From positions 7,562,501 through 7,626,500 of the forward strand of contig NZ_CP096255.1 in the NCBI RefSeq assembly GCF_011516635.5: a DNA stretch of 64,000 nt, written 5' to 3'. Under the pieces are notes generated by a model, which saw only the letters and a list, made by a program, of their open reading frames with translations, was not told the DNA's origin and did not search any database. Made by a program: the position numbers and the translations under genes. Shown piece after piece: positions 27,321 to 35,763 of the stretch (the first letter of the stretch is position 1; each line of letters opens with the position of its first letter). This DNA is from Bradyrhizobium barranii subsp. apii. Lineage in GTDB: Bacteria > Pseudomonadota > Alphaproteobacteria > Rhizobiales > Xanthobacteraceae.

Positions 27321-30300
27321 TTATTCAGCCGCTTCAGCAAGCGGAATTGCGTGCTGGTCATCGCTCCCATGCTGCGGCGCGGCAGGCTGCTCGGGGGTGC
27401 CCGCCTCGTCCAGGCTCTTCCTGAACCACAGGGCGTAGAGGCCCGGCAGGTACAGCAGCGTCAGGAAGGTCGCGACGAACAGGCCTCCCATGATCGTGAT
27501 CGCCATCGGGCCCCAGAAGGCCGAGCGCGACAACGGGATCATGGCCAGGATCGCGGCGAGCGCCGTCAGCACCACCGGCCGGGCGCGGCGGACAGTTGCC
27601 TCCACGATCGCCTCACGGCGGGTCAGGCCGTGGGAGACGTCGGTCTCGATCTGGTCGACCAGGATGACGGTGTTGCGCATGATCATGCCGGCGAGTGCGA
27701 TCAGGCCAAGCAGCGCCACGAAGCCGAACGGGGCATTGGCGACGTTGAGGCCGAACGAGGCACCGACGATGCCGAGCGGCGCGGTGAGGAACACCAGGAT
27801 CAGGCGCGAGAAGCTCTGCAGCTGGAACATCAGCAGCGTCAGCATCACCATGACCATCAGCGGGAAGAGGATGAAGATCGAGGCGTTGCCCTTGGCGGAT
27901 TCCTCGAACGCCCCACCCGGCTCGATACGGTAGGCCGGCTCGAGATTGTCCTTGATCGCCTTCAGCTTCGGCGTGATCTGGCTGGTGACGTCGGGCGCCT
28001 GCACGCCGTCGACGACGTCGGAGCGCACGGTGATCGCCATGTCGCGGTTACGCCGCCACATGATCGGCTCCTCATGGGCATACTCAATCTTGGCGATCTG
28101 CTGGAGCGGCACGGCGACGCCGTTCTTCGAGGTGATGGTCAGATCGCCGACGCCGCCGAGATCGAGACGTTCGGACGGGACCGCACGAGCGACCACGGCC
28201 ACCTTCTCGATGCCGTCGCGAATGGTCGTGACCTGCGCGCCCGAGATCAGCATGGACAGCGCCTGCGAGACGTCCTGCGGGGTCAGGCCCATGGCGCGGG
28301 CACGATCCTGGTCGACGACGAGCTTGAGGTAAGGCGACTGCTCGTTCCAGTCGAGCTGGACGTCCTTGACGCTCTTGTTCTGCCGCATGACGTCGCGGAC
28401 CTGATAGGCGATCTCGCGCACCTTGTTGGCGTCGGGGCCGATCACGCGGAACTGGACGGGGAATCCGACCGGCGGACCGAAGTTGAAGCGGTCGACGCGC
28501 ACGCGCGCTTCCGTCAGCATGCCCTCCGCAGCCGCGTTCTCGATCTTGGCCTTGATGCGCTCGCGCGCCTCGACGCCCTTGGCGACGATGACGATCTCGG
28601 CAAAGGCCTCGTTCGGAAGCTGCGGATTGAGGCCGAGCCAGAAGCGCGGCGAGCCCTGGCCGACATAGGACGTATAGGTCTCGATGTCCTTGTCGTCCTT
28701 GAGCAGCGTCTCGGCCTCCTTCACCGCCTTCTCGGTGACGTTGAAGGCGGTGCCCTCGGGCAGGCGGAGCTGGAGGAACAGCTCGGGCCGCTCCGACAGC
28801 GGGAAGAACTGCTGCTGGACATGGCCGAAGCCGACGATCGAGGCGATGAAGACGCCGACGGTCGCGGCCACCACGGTGATGCGGTGGTTGACGCACCATT
28901 GCACGATGGCGCGCAGGCCGCGGTACATGCGGGTCTCGTAGACCGCGTGCGGATCGTGATTGTGGTGCACCTTGATGTTGGGCAGCAGCATGACGCCGAT
29001 ATAGGGCGTGAAGATCACCGCCACGAACCAGGAGGCGACCAGCGCGATCGCCACGATCCAGAAGATGCTGCCGGCATATTCGCCGACCGCGGAATTGGCA
29101 AAGCCGATGGGGAGGAAGCCAGCGGCCGTGACCAGCGTTCCCGTGAGCATCGGAAACGCAGTGGATTCCCAGGCAAAGGAGGCCGCGCGGAAACGGTCCC
29201 AGCCCTGCTCCATCTTCACCACCATCATCTCGACCGCGATGATCGCGTCATCCACCAGCAGGCCGAGCGCGATGATCAGCGCACCGAGCGTGATGCGGTG
29301 CAGATCGAGCGACATCATGTTCATGACGACGAAGACGATACCGAGCACCAGCGGCACCGACAGCGCGACCACGATGCCGGTGCGCCAGCCGAGTGCCAGG
29401 AACGAGACGAACAGCACGATGACGAGGGCTTCCATGAAGGAGTGCACGAACTCGCCGACGGCGTGCTCGACCACCTTGGGCTGGTCGGCGATGAGCTTGA
29501 CGTCGATGCCCTGCGGCACCGCCTTCATGAACTCGGCGGTGGCCTTCTCGACCTCCTTGCCGAGATCGAGGATGTTGGCGCCCTTGGCGGTAACGATACC
29601 GATGCCGATCGCGGCCTTGCCTTCCTGGCGCACGATGAAGCTCGGCGGGTCGACATAGCCGTGGGTGACGGTGGCGATATCACCTAAACGGAACACGCGG
29701 CCGTTGCTCTCGACCGGCGTCTCGGCGACGGCCTTGGCGCCATCGAGCGCGCCGGTGACGCGCAGCGGCACGCGCTGCGACGAGGTCTCGACCGTGCCGG
29801 CGGGCACGACGTTGTTCTGCTTGGCGAGCGAATCGAACAGGGCCTGCGGCGTGATGCCGAGGGTGGCGAGCTTGGCGTGCGAGAATTCGACGAAGATGCG
29901 CTCGTCCTGGTTGCCGTAGACGTCAACCTTGGTCACGCCCGGCACCTTCAACAGGCGCTGGCGGAAGCCTTCCGAGACCTTCTTGAGCTGGGCATAGTCG
30001 GCGCCGTCGCCGGTCATCATGTAGAGGATGGAATCGACGTCGGAGAACTCGTCGTTGACGACGGGTCCCAGAATGCCCGAAGGCAACTGGCCCTGCACGT
30101 CGGCGAGCTTCTTGCGCAAGAGATAGAAGAGATACGGCACGTCCTTCGGCGGCGTGGAATCGCGGAAGGTCACCTGGAGCGCGGTGAAGGCCGGCTTGGA
30201 ATAGGTCTGCACCTTCTCGAAATAGGGCAGCTCCTGGATCTTCTTCTCGATGGGGTCGGCGACCTGCGTCTGCATCTCCTGCGCAGTCGCGCCCGGCCAG

Positions 30301-30458
30301 ATCACGGAGACGTTGACCACCTTCACCGTGAAGAACGGATCCTCGGCCCGCCCGAGCTTCTGATAGGAGAAGAAGCCGGCGACGCCGAGTATGATCATCA
30401 GGAACAGGACCAGCGTCGGATGGCTGACGGCCCAGGCCGAAAGGTTGAAGCGCTTCAT
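27321..30458 (-). CDS. RND efflux transporter, inner-membrane pump (AcrB/MexB-like)
   Basis: 1045 residues, proton-driven trimeric export pump. The start at 30458 follows GGAGAG; a TTG four codons earlier is unlikely. Twelve membrane segments in the RND pattern are expected. The relay Asp pair lies in LGLLVDDAIIAVEMMVVKME, and the N-terminal signal-like helix is followed by the porter motif WPGATAQEMQTQV. Most like the heavy-duty MexF/AcrB-type or efflux of small aromatics; substrate cannot be told. There is no outer-membrane channel gene nearby, so it would use a TolC encoded elsewhere. Confidence 0.93.
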   Translation of the reverse strand: MKRFNLSAWAVSHPTLVLFLMIILGVAGFFSYQKLGRAEDPFFTVKVVNVSVIWPGATAQEMQTQVADPIEKKIQELPYFEKVQTYSKPAFTALQVTFRDSTPPKDVPYLFYLLRKKLADVQGQLPSGILGPVVNDEFSDVDSILYMMTGDGADYAQLKKVSEGFRQRLLKVPGVTKVDVYGNQDERIFVEFSHAKLATLGITPQALFDSLAKQNNVVPAGTVETSSQRVPLRVTGALDGAKAVAETPVESNGRVFRLGDIATVTHGYVDPPSFIVRQEGKAAIGIGIVTAKGANILDLGKEVEKATAEFMKAVPQGIDVKLIADQPKVVEHAVGEFVHSFMEALVIVLFVSFLALGWRTGIVVALSVPLVLGIVFVVMNMMSLDLHRITLGALIIALGLLVDDAIIAVEMMVVKMEQGWDRFRAASFAWESTAFPMLTGTLVTAAGFLPIGFANSAVGEYAGSIFWIVAIALVASWFVAVIFTPYIGVMLLPNIKVHHNHDPHAVYETRMYRGLRAIVQWCVNHRITVVAATVGVFIASIVGFGHVQQQFFPLSERPELFLQLRLPEGTAFNVTEKAVKEAETLLKDDKDIETYTSYVGQGSPRFWLGLNPQLPNEAFAEIVIVAKGVEARERIKAKIENAAAEGMLTEARVRVDRFNFGPPVGFPVQFRVIGPDANKVREIAYQVRDVMRQNKSVKDVQLDWNEQSPYLKLVVDQDRARAMGLTPQDVSQALSMLISGAQVTTIRDGIEKVAVVARAVPSERLDLGGVGDLTITSKNGVAVPLQQIAKIEYAHEEPIMWRRNRDMAITVRSDVVDGVQAPDVTSQITPKLKAIKDNLEPAYRIEPGGAFEESAKGNASIFILFPLMVMVMLTLLMFQLQSFSRLILVFLTAPLGIVGASFGLNVANAPFGFVALLGLIALAGMIMRNTVILVDQIETDVSHGLTRREAIVEATVRRARPVVLTALAAILAMIPLSRSAFWGPMAITIMGGLFVATFLTLLYLPGLYALWFRKSLDEAGTPEQPAAPQHGSDDQHAIPLAEAAE

Positions 30459-30514
30459 CGCACTCTCCAAAGATGGTCCAATTGCAAAAAAACCACAGCC
30501 ACTCTGTTCAAACC

Positions 30515-30585
30515 GTCGTCGCGAGGCAGCGAAGCAATCCAGGGGGCTGGGCAGGTTCTGGATCGCTTCGCCGCTTCAGCCCCGG
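30515..30585. repeat. Partial interspersed repeat, family G
   Basis: CGTCGCGAGGCAGCGAAGCAATCCAG with the inverted part CTGGATCGCTTCG. Resembles a half of the GCGAGGAGCGAAGC-type repeats of Bradyrhizobium; the right half is degraded. It lies between the pump and adaptor genes of the efflux operon. Confidence 0.6.
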
Positions 30586-30634
30586 CATTTGCGCTTGGGC
30601 CGAAACTCACCTCACACGACGTGACTCGTAAACT

Positions 30635-31741
30635 CTAGAAGGACAGCGACGAGACGATCCGCACCCGCTGGCTTGGATCGAGCTTCTGCACGCCGAGGGC
30701 CACGATCTTGGCGCCCTCGTCGACACCGCTGGTGATGATGACGTCGTTGCTCTCGTAGGACTTCACCACGACCGGCTTGAGCGTGACGGCGCCATTGTCG
30801 TCGACGACGTAGAAGGAGGGCTTGCCGCCTTCGTTGAACAGCGCCGACAGCGGCAGCCGCGCGACGCGCTCGGTCGCGGCATCCGACAGCGTCAGCGTCG
30901 CGGTCATGCCGAGCGAAACCTTGTCGTCGGCCTCGGGCAGCGAGAATTTTGCTAGATAGGTGCGCGTCGACGGATCGGCCGTCGGCGCGATCTCGCGCAG
31001 CTTGGCCGCATACTTCTTGTCCGGCTCCGACCAAAGAGTGACGCTGGCGGCGCCCGACTTGGCACGTCCAACCAGCGTCTCAGGGATCGCGACGACCGCT
31101 TCCTTCTCGGCAAAGCGGGCGACACGGATCGAAGTCTGGCCTGCGGCAACCACCTGGCCGGGCTCGATCAGCGTCGCGGTGACGACGCCACGGGCGTCGG
31201 CGTTGAGCGTCGCGTAGGAAAGAGAATTCTTGGTCAGCTCGACTGAGCGCACGGCTCGGTCCAGACGCGCGCGGGCCTCATCGGCGGCGGCGCGGCTCGA
31301 ATCCATCGCCGCATCCGTAGTCCAGCCCTTGGCCTTCAGATCCTTGGCGCGCTGCTCGGCCGCGGCGGCCTGGGCCAGCACGCCGGTCGCGGCGGTCTGC
31401 TCGGCGACGGACTGTTCAGCCTGGAGCTTCAGATCGACCTCGTCGAGGGTCGCGAGCGGCTGGCCGATTTCGACGGTCTGGCCGACCTCGACCAGGCGCT
31501 TGGCAACCTTGCCGGCCACGCGGAAACCGAGATCGCTCTCGATCCGGGGCCTGACGGTGCCGACGAAGCTGCGCTCCGGCGTCTCGGCATCATAATGGGC
31601 GGTCGCGACCAGAACCGGCCGCGGCGGCTCGGCCTTTTCAGCGACGGTGTCATTGCACCCGGCCAGCGCAGCGGCCATCAGGGCCAGCGACACACCCGCC
31701 AAGAGCTTGGAATAGCTGGACAAAACTGATCGAACGAACAT
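30635..31741 (-). CDS. RND efflux periplasmic adaptor lipoprotein
   Basis: 368 residues. A lipoprotein signal ends in LMAAALAGC (about residue 28), anchoring the protein to the inner membrane. Order: lipoyl part (VEVGQTVEIGQPLATLDEVD), coiled-coil hairpin (about 90-165), lipoyl return (ATLIEPGQVVAAGQTSIRV), and beta-barrel/MP domain to the end. It bridges the pump to an outer-membrane channel. The start at 31741 gives an intact lipobox. It is the first gene of the operon, with a 177-nt gap before the pump gene that contains a repeat remnant. Confidence 0.92.
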   Translation of the reverse strand: MFVRSVLSSYSKLLAGVSLALMAAALAGCNDTVAEKAEPPRPVLVATAHYDAETPERSFVGTVRPRIESDLGFRVAGKVAKRLVEVGQTVEIGQPLATLDEVDLKLQAEQSVAEQTAATGVLAQAAAAEQRAKDLKAKGWTTDAAMDSSRAAADEARARLDRAVRSVELTKNSLSYATLNADARGVVTATLIEPGQVVAAGQTSIRVARFAEKEAVVAIPETLVGRAKSGAASVTLWSEPDKKYAAKLREIAPTADPSTRTYLAKFSLPEADDKVSLGMTATLTLSDAATERVARLPLSALFNEGGKPSFYVVDDNGAVTLKPVVVKSYESNDVIITSGVDEGAKIVALGVQKLDPSQRVRIVSSLSF

Positions 31742-31772
31742 CGGAGGACACTCCCGCGACTGCAATGACAGG

Positions 31773-31817
31773 AATGTCGACTAATCACTGATGACAGTCA
31801 ATAATCGTCAGTCATCA
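31773..31817 (-). promoter_or_regulatory. Probable promoter and TetR operator of the RND operon
   Basis: On the minus strand TTGACT (31801-31796) and GACATT (31778-31773) are 17 nt apart, a sigma-70-like pair with a weak -10. An inverted repeat TGATGAC (31789-31795) / GTCATCA (31811-31817) overlaps the -35, where a repressor would block it. The site is seen; its use by the operon's TetR protein is inference. Confidence 0.5.
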
Positions 31818-31893
31818 GGAAAGCGTGATCGTTAAGGGGCGGTAAGGATTGGTGAGCCTTGTGCCGCTGGCAACGCGCACCATTTCTTGATAG

Positions 31894-31907
31894 GGTTACA
31901 TGTAACC
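31894..31907. promoter_or_regulatory. Palindromic operator of the MazEF-like pair
   Basis: Perfect 14-bp palindrome GGTTACATGTAACC ending 13 nt before the antitoxin ATG. This is the expected place for antitoxin autoregulation; binding is inference. Confidence 0.6.
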
Positions 31908-31920
31908 AACGGAAATACAT

Positions 31921-32142
31921 ATGAGCCCTTCAAAGCCCAAGCCGTCTCGTATGAAGGTGCAGGCCCACCGTGATCGATTGCGTGCACAAGGCCTGCGGCC
32001 GATCCAGATCTGGGTGCCGGATATCCGCTCGCCCTCCTTCCAATCGGAAGCCCATCGCCAATCGCTTGCGGTGGCAACGAGCTCACATGAATCCGAAGAC
32101 CAAGGCTTCATTGATGCCGTATCCGATTGGACCGATGAATGA
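31921..32142 (+). CDS. MazE-type antitoxin (DUF3018)
   Basis: 73 residues. The helical region KVQAHRDRLRAQGLRPIQIWVPD is the DUF3018 signature of MazE-like antitoxins in alphaproteobacteria; the C-terminus is acidic (DAVSDWTDE) and would bind the toxin. Its TGA overlaps the toxin ATG as ATGA. A perfect palindrome upstream is the likely autoregulatory site. Confidence 0.88.
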   Translation: MSPSKPKPSRMKVQAHRDRLRAQGLRPIQIWVPDIRSPSFQSEAHRQSLAVATSSHESEDQGFIDAVSDWTDE

Positions 32143-32492
32143 AGCGAGGTGAGGTCTGGACGGCGGCAGGCGGCAAGGACTATGCGGGCAAGCCGCGCCC
32201 CGTCGTCATCGTGCAGGACGACAGCTTTGACGCGACGAACTCCATCACTGTCTGCGCCTTCACGACCGACGAAACCGAGGCGCCACTTTTCCGGCTCAAG
32301 GTCGAGCCGAACGACGGCAACGGCCTTCGAGCTCCGTCTCGACTTATGGTCGACAAGATTACTACGGTGCCAAAAGCCAAGGTAGGAACGTTAGTGGGAC
32401 GCCTAGACGATGACGACCTGCTGCGTCTCAATCGCGCTATTCTGGTGTTTCTCGGACTGGCTGGTTCGCAGAGAAGCGCCAGTGCAGATTAG
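32139..32492 (+). CDS. PemK/MazF-type toxin (mRNA interferase)
   Basis: 117 residues. PemK/MazF fold: MKRGEVWTAAGG start, KPRPVVIVQDD, SITVCAFTTD, a loop with LRAPSRLMVDKITTVPKAK, and GRLDDDDLLRLNRAILVFL at the end. Cuts single-stranded RNA at short motifs; the motif cannot be predicted. It is coupled to the antitoxin. Its stop codon touches a family C repeat, which may act as the transcript end. Confidence 0.9.
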   Translation: MKRGEVWTAAGGKDYAGKPRPVVIVQDDSFDATNSITVCAFTTDETEAPLFRLKVEPNDGNGLRAPSRLMVDKITTVPKAKVGTLVGRLDDDDLLRLNRAILVFLGLAGSQRSASAD

Positions 32493-32561
32493 CCCGGATG
32501 GAGCGGAGCGCAATCCGGGGGCCTGCGCTCCCGGATTTCGCTTCGCTCCATCCGGGCTACG
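32490..32561. repeat. Interspersed palindromic repeat, family C (copy 2)
   Basis: TAGCCCGGATGGAGCGGAGC ... GCTTCGCTCCATCCGGGCTA. Nearly the same as 26568-26654 but without the middle part. Confidence 0.88.
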
Positions 32562-32578
32562 CAGTGGGGAGTGCTGCT

Positions 32579-33909
32579 CTACCGCCCCTGCCCGGCGAAC
32601 TCGTGCTTGCTCTCGTGGCCGCCGACAAACACTAGGATGCCGGCGATCAGGGGCAGGACGGCCAGCACCAGCAAGCCGGTCGAGGTCTGGCCGGTGGCTT
32701 CCTTGACCCAGCCGATCAGGTAGGGCCCGCCGAAGCCGGCGAGGTTGCCGATCGAGTTGATCAGCGCGATGGCGCCGGCCGCCGCCGTGCCGGAGAGCCA
32801 GGCGGTCGGCAGGGTCCAGAACACGCCGAAGCAGCAGAACACGCCGATCGCCGCGACGGTGAGCACCACCATCGTCATGGTGGGATCGGTGAGATAGGAG
32901 GAGACGGCAAGCGCAACGGCGGTGAGCAGCAGCGGCGCGCCGACATGCATCACGCGCTCGCGCGTCGCATCGGAATGCCGCGCCCACAGGATCATCGCGA
33001 TGGTGCCGAACAGATACGGGATCGCGGTGACGAAGCCGGTCTGGGCGTTGGTGAGGCCGAACGCCTTGACGATCTGCGGCAGCCAGAACTGCATGCCATA
33101 GAGCGCGCCGACGAAGCCGAAATAGACCAGGCTCAGCATGATCACCTTCGGCGACGACAGCGCTTCGCCGAGCGACAGATGCTTCACCGCCTGCTTGGCC
33201 GCGATTTCCGAATCGAGCCTGGACTTGAGCCAGGCCTTCTGATCGGCCGAGAGCCAGTCCGCCTTCTCCGGCTTGTCGGTGAGATAGAACCAGGTGACGA
33301 TGCCCAGCAGCACCGAGGGGATGCCCTCGATGATGAACAACCACTGCCAGCCCTTCAGCCCCATCGCGCCGTCGAGCCCGAGCAGCAGGCCCGAGACCGG
33401 CGCGCCGATCACGGTGGAGACCGGGACGGCGATGGCGAAGGCGGCGAGGAAGGGGCGCGATACTCGGCCGGGTACCAGTAGGTGAGATAGAGGATGATGC
33501 CGGGGAAGAAGCCGGCCTCGGCGACGCCGAGCAGGAAGCGCAGCACGTAGAAGCTCGTCGCCCCGCTGACCAGCGCCATCAGCGCCGAGATGATGCCCCA
33601 GGTCACCATGATGCGGGCGATCCAGCGGCTCGCGCCGAACTTCTCCAGCGCCAGATTGCTCGGCACCTCGAAAATGAAATAACCGATGAAGAAGATGCCG
33701 GCGCCCCAGGAGAAGATCAGCGGCGTGAACTTGAGCTCGGCGTTCATGGTCAGCGCGGCGAAGCCGAGATTGACGCGGTCGAGATAGGAGAAGAAGTAGG
33801 CCAGCACCAAGAACGGAATCAGGCGCCAGGAGATGGCGCGGATCGTCGAGGTCTCGATTTCCGACTTGGCTGAGCCGGCGGAACCGGCATAGGTCGTGGT
33901 CTGGCTCAT
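32579..33909 (-). pseudogene. Frameshifted MFS transporter (ACS family, tartrate/phthalate permease-like)
   Basis: The first 150 or so codons from 33909 read through an MFS N-half (SYLDRVNLGFAALTMN, FEVPSNLALEKFGASRWIAR, YLTYWYPAEYRA), then the frame runs into unlike residues and stops at 33409. The downstream frame resumes without a gap as LAAFAIAVPVSTVIGAPVSG and continues to a normal C-terminus at 32579. The join lies in the CGCGCCCCTTCC tract at about 33448-33458, where one base seems to be missing. An intact gene would code for about 440 residues and twelve helices. It may be a real mutation or a sequencing error. Confidence 0.85.
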
Positions 33910-33988
33910 GGCTTCCCCCCGGGGTTGTTGCTTTTATGGGCTGGTTGCGGTTTTGAGCATCGCGGGCAAAGAGTCAATGGAGCGAGCA

Positions 33989-34417
33989 ATGCACGGGGTG
34001 CAACCGGATAAACCTGTTGCGCCGCTACAGACATCGCTGATCCGCGCCGGCCTTACCCTTGCGGTCATCGCCTGCGGGCTGTCGTTGCGCTGGTACGGCT
34101 TTCCGCTTGGCCTTCCCGCCTTCGTCGTGAAGTATGGCGGCTCGCTGCTGTGGGCGACGATGGTGTTTCTGCTGGTCGGGGTTTTGCTGCCGCGCCTAAC
34201 TCGGAGCCGACTTGCAGCCATCGCCGTGGCGATCGCGATCGTCGTCGAGTTCTCCCGGCTGGTGCATGCGCCCTGGCTCGATGCGTTTCGGCTCACCACC
34301 GCGGGCGCGCTGCTGCTCGGCCGGATCTTCTCGCTGTGGAATCTGGTGGCTTATGCGGTCGGGATTGCGTTTGGCGTTTGGATTGATGGTCTTGTAGGGT
34401 GGGCAAAGGCGCGTTAG
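33989..34417 (+). CDS. DUF2809 family membrane protein
   Basis: 142 residues from the ATG at 33989, which has GGAG at 6 nt spacing; an ATG 12 nt earlier is an alternative. Four predicted membrane helices (about 12-30, 42-63, 66-83, 107-135) with the DUF2809 pattern RWYGFPLGLPAFVVKYGGS and GRIFSLWNLVAYAVG. Function of the family is unknown. It is divergent from the frameshifted transporter with a short shared promoter region, and its 3' end runs into a family D repeat. Confidence 0.85.
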   Translation: MHGVQPDKPVAPLQTSLIRAGLTLAVIACGLSLRWYGFPLGLPAFVVKYGGSLLWATMVFLLVGVLLPRLTRSRLAAIAVAIAIVVEFSRLVHAPWLDAFRLTTAGALLLGRIFSLWNLVAYAVGIAFGVWIDGLVGWAKAR

Positions 34418-34516
34418 CGTCGTGCCCACCATTCTCCTTCGCGGACCACGATGGTGGGCACGCTTCCGCCTTCGCTCTTCGAGCTACGGCGGACAAGTCG
34501 CTTTGCCCACCCTACG
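34394..34516. repeat. Interspersed palindromic repeat, family D
   Basis: GTAGGGTGGGCAAAG ... CTTTGCCCACCCTAC with the internal pair GTGCCCACCAT / ATGGTGGGCAC. It begins inside the last codons of the DUF2809 gene, so the repeat supplies the C-terminal residues of that protein. Confidence 0.85.
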
Positions 34517-34540
34517 AGACCGACGCCAAGTGGCCGGCCT

Positions 34541-35704
34541 TCACTCCGCCAATTGAAACCGCTCGAAGCGGTCGAGCTCCTCCTCGATCACGCGCTTCAG
34601 CTCCTTGCGCCCCGCCGTCTTCTTCCCCTGCCCGACCCAGGTCCATTTCTGCATCAACAGCTTTTTCGCCTGCCTATCGGTCTTGAGATCAAGCGCCGCG
34701 ACGATCTCGTCGCCCACCAGCACGGGCAACGCGAAATAGCCGAGCTTGCGCTTGGCCTTCGGCACATAGGCTTCGAACAGGTGATTGTAGCCGAAGAAGA
34801 GATTGGTGCGCTTGCGCTGGATGATCAGGGGATCGAACGGCGAGAGGATGTGAACGAGATCGGGCGAGGCGCCCTCACCCGGCTCCAGCGCCGCAGGCGC
34901 GGCCCAATGCTCCTGCTTGCCCGCGCCCTCGATCGCAACGGCCACGAGCTCACCGCGGCGGATGCGTGAGGCGACCAGCTGAGCGATCGCCTTCTTGCTC
35001 GGCGCATCGAGGTGGCAGATCGAATCCAGACTGACCAAGCCCTGCGACCGCAGCGCGCGGTCGAGCAGATAGGCCGTGATGTCTCTCGCCGACGCCGGCT
35101 TCGGCAGCTTGTCCCAGCCGAAGTGCCGCGTCATCAGCTCATAGGTCTTGAGCATACCCTGACGCGCGCTGACGGTCGCGACGCCGGTGTAGAAGGCCAG
35201 CTGCAAAGCCCGCTTCGAGGGTTTTCGGCTCTGCCAGAGATGCTCCTTCTCGGTGAGCACGTCGTCCTCGATGTCGCGGATCGTCAGCGGACCGGCGCGC
35301 AGGAGCCGCATCACCTTGCGCGTATCGGCCGGCGTGACCGAGGCGTACCATTTGTGTCCTTCGCGCCGGTGCTCGCGCATCGCCGGCAGGAAGAAGCGAA
35401 AATCGTTCGCCGGCACATAGGACAGTGCATGGGTCCAGTATTCGAACACGCTCCTGTCGGCGCTCTGGGCCTGGCGCAGATCGGCACGCCGGTAGGACGG
35501 GATGCGGCTGAACAGGATGTGGTGGTGGCTGCGCTCGATCACGTTGATGGTGTCGATCTGCACATAACCGAGATGGGCGATCGCATCCGCCACCGCGGGC
35601 GCCCCCTCCCCGAACGGCGCGCGCTCGTCCAGCCGCTGGGCATGCAGCCAGATCTGCCGGGCCTGTGTCGTGGGGATCGGGAAGGGTTTGGGCGCGCGTG
35701 ACAT
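34541..35704 (-). CDS. YcaQ-like winged-helix DNA glycosylase
   Basis: 387 residues. Family described as winged-helix DNA-binding proteins; E. coli YcaQ unhooks DNA interstrand crosslinks. Recognised by YVQIDTINVIERSHHHILFSR spread over about 45-65, the Q-x-D catalytic-type motif in that segment, FEYWTHALSYVPANDF, and the C-terminal LSPFDPLIIQRKRTNLFFGY. The ATG at 35704 (MSRAPKPF) is used; the frame opens 12 nt earlier at TTG. Single gene, followed by a repeat. Confidence 0.88.
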   Translation of the reverse strand: MSRAPKPFPIPTTQARQIWLHAQRLDERAPFGEGAPAVADAIAHLGYVQIDTINVIERSHHHILFSRIPSYRRADLRQAQSADRSVFEYWTHALSYVPANDFRFFLPAMREHRREGHKWYASVTPADTRKVMRLLRAGPLTIRDIEDDVLTEKEHLWQSRKPSKRALQLAFYTGVATVSARQGMLKTYELMTRHFGWDKLPKPASARDITAYLLDRALRSQGLVSLDSICHLDAPSKKAIAQLVASRIRRGELVAVAIEGAGKQEHWAAPAALEPGEGASPDLVHILSPFDPLIIQRKRTNLFFGYNHLFEAYVPKAKRKLGYFALPVLVGDEIVAALDLKTDRQAKKLLMQKWTWVGQGKKTAGRKELKRVIEEELDRFERFQLAE

Positions 35705-35763
35705 TGCAGGAGGCAATGTAGCCGGATTCGCGCCAGGAAAAAGAGAGACGCCAAAGAAGCTAT

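Noticed and set aside
26691..29687. Long plus-strand open frame of 998 codons
   Set aside because: It is antisense to the RND pump and TetR genes; its His/Arg/Asp-rich composition is that of a shadow frame in GC-rich DNA.
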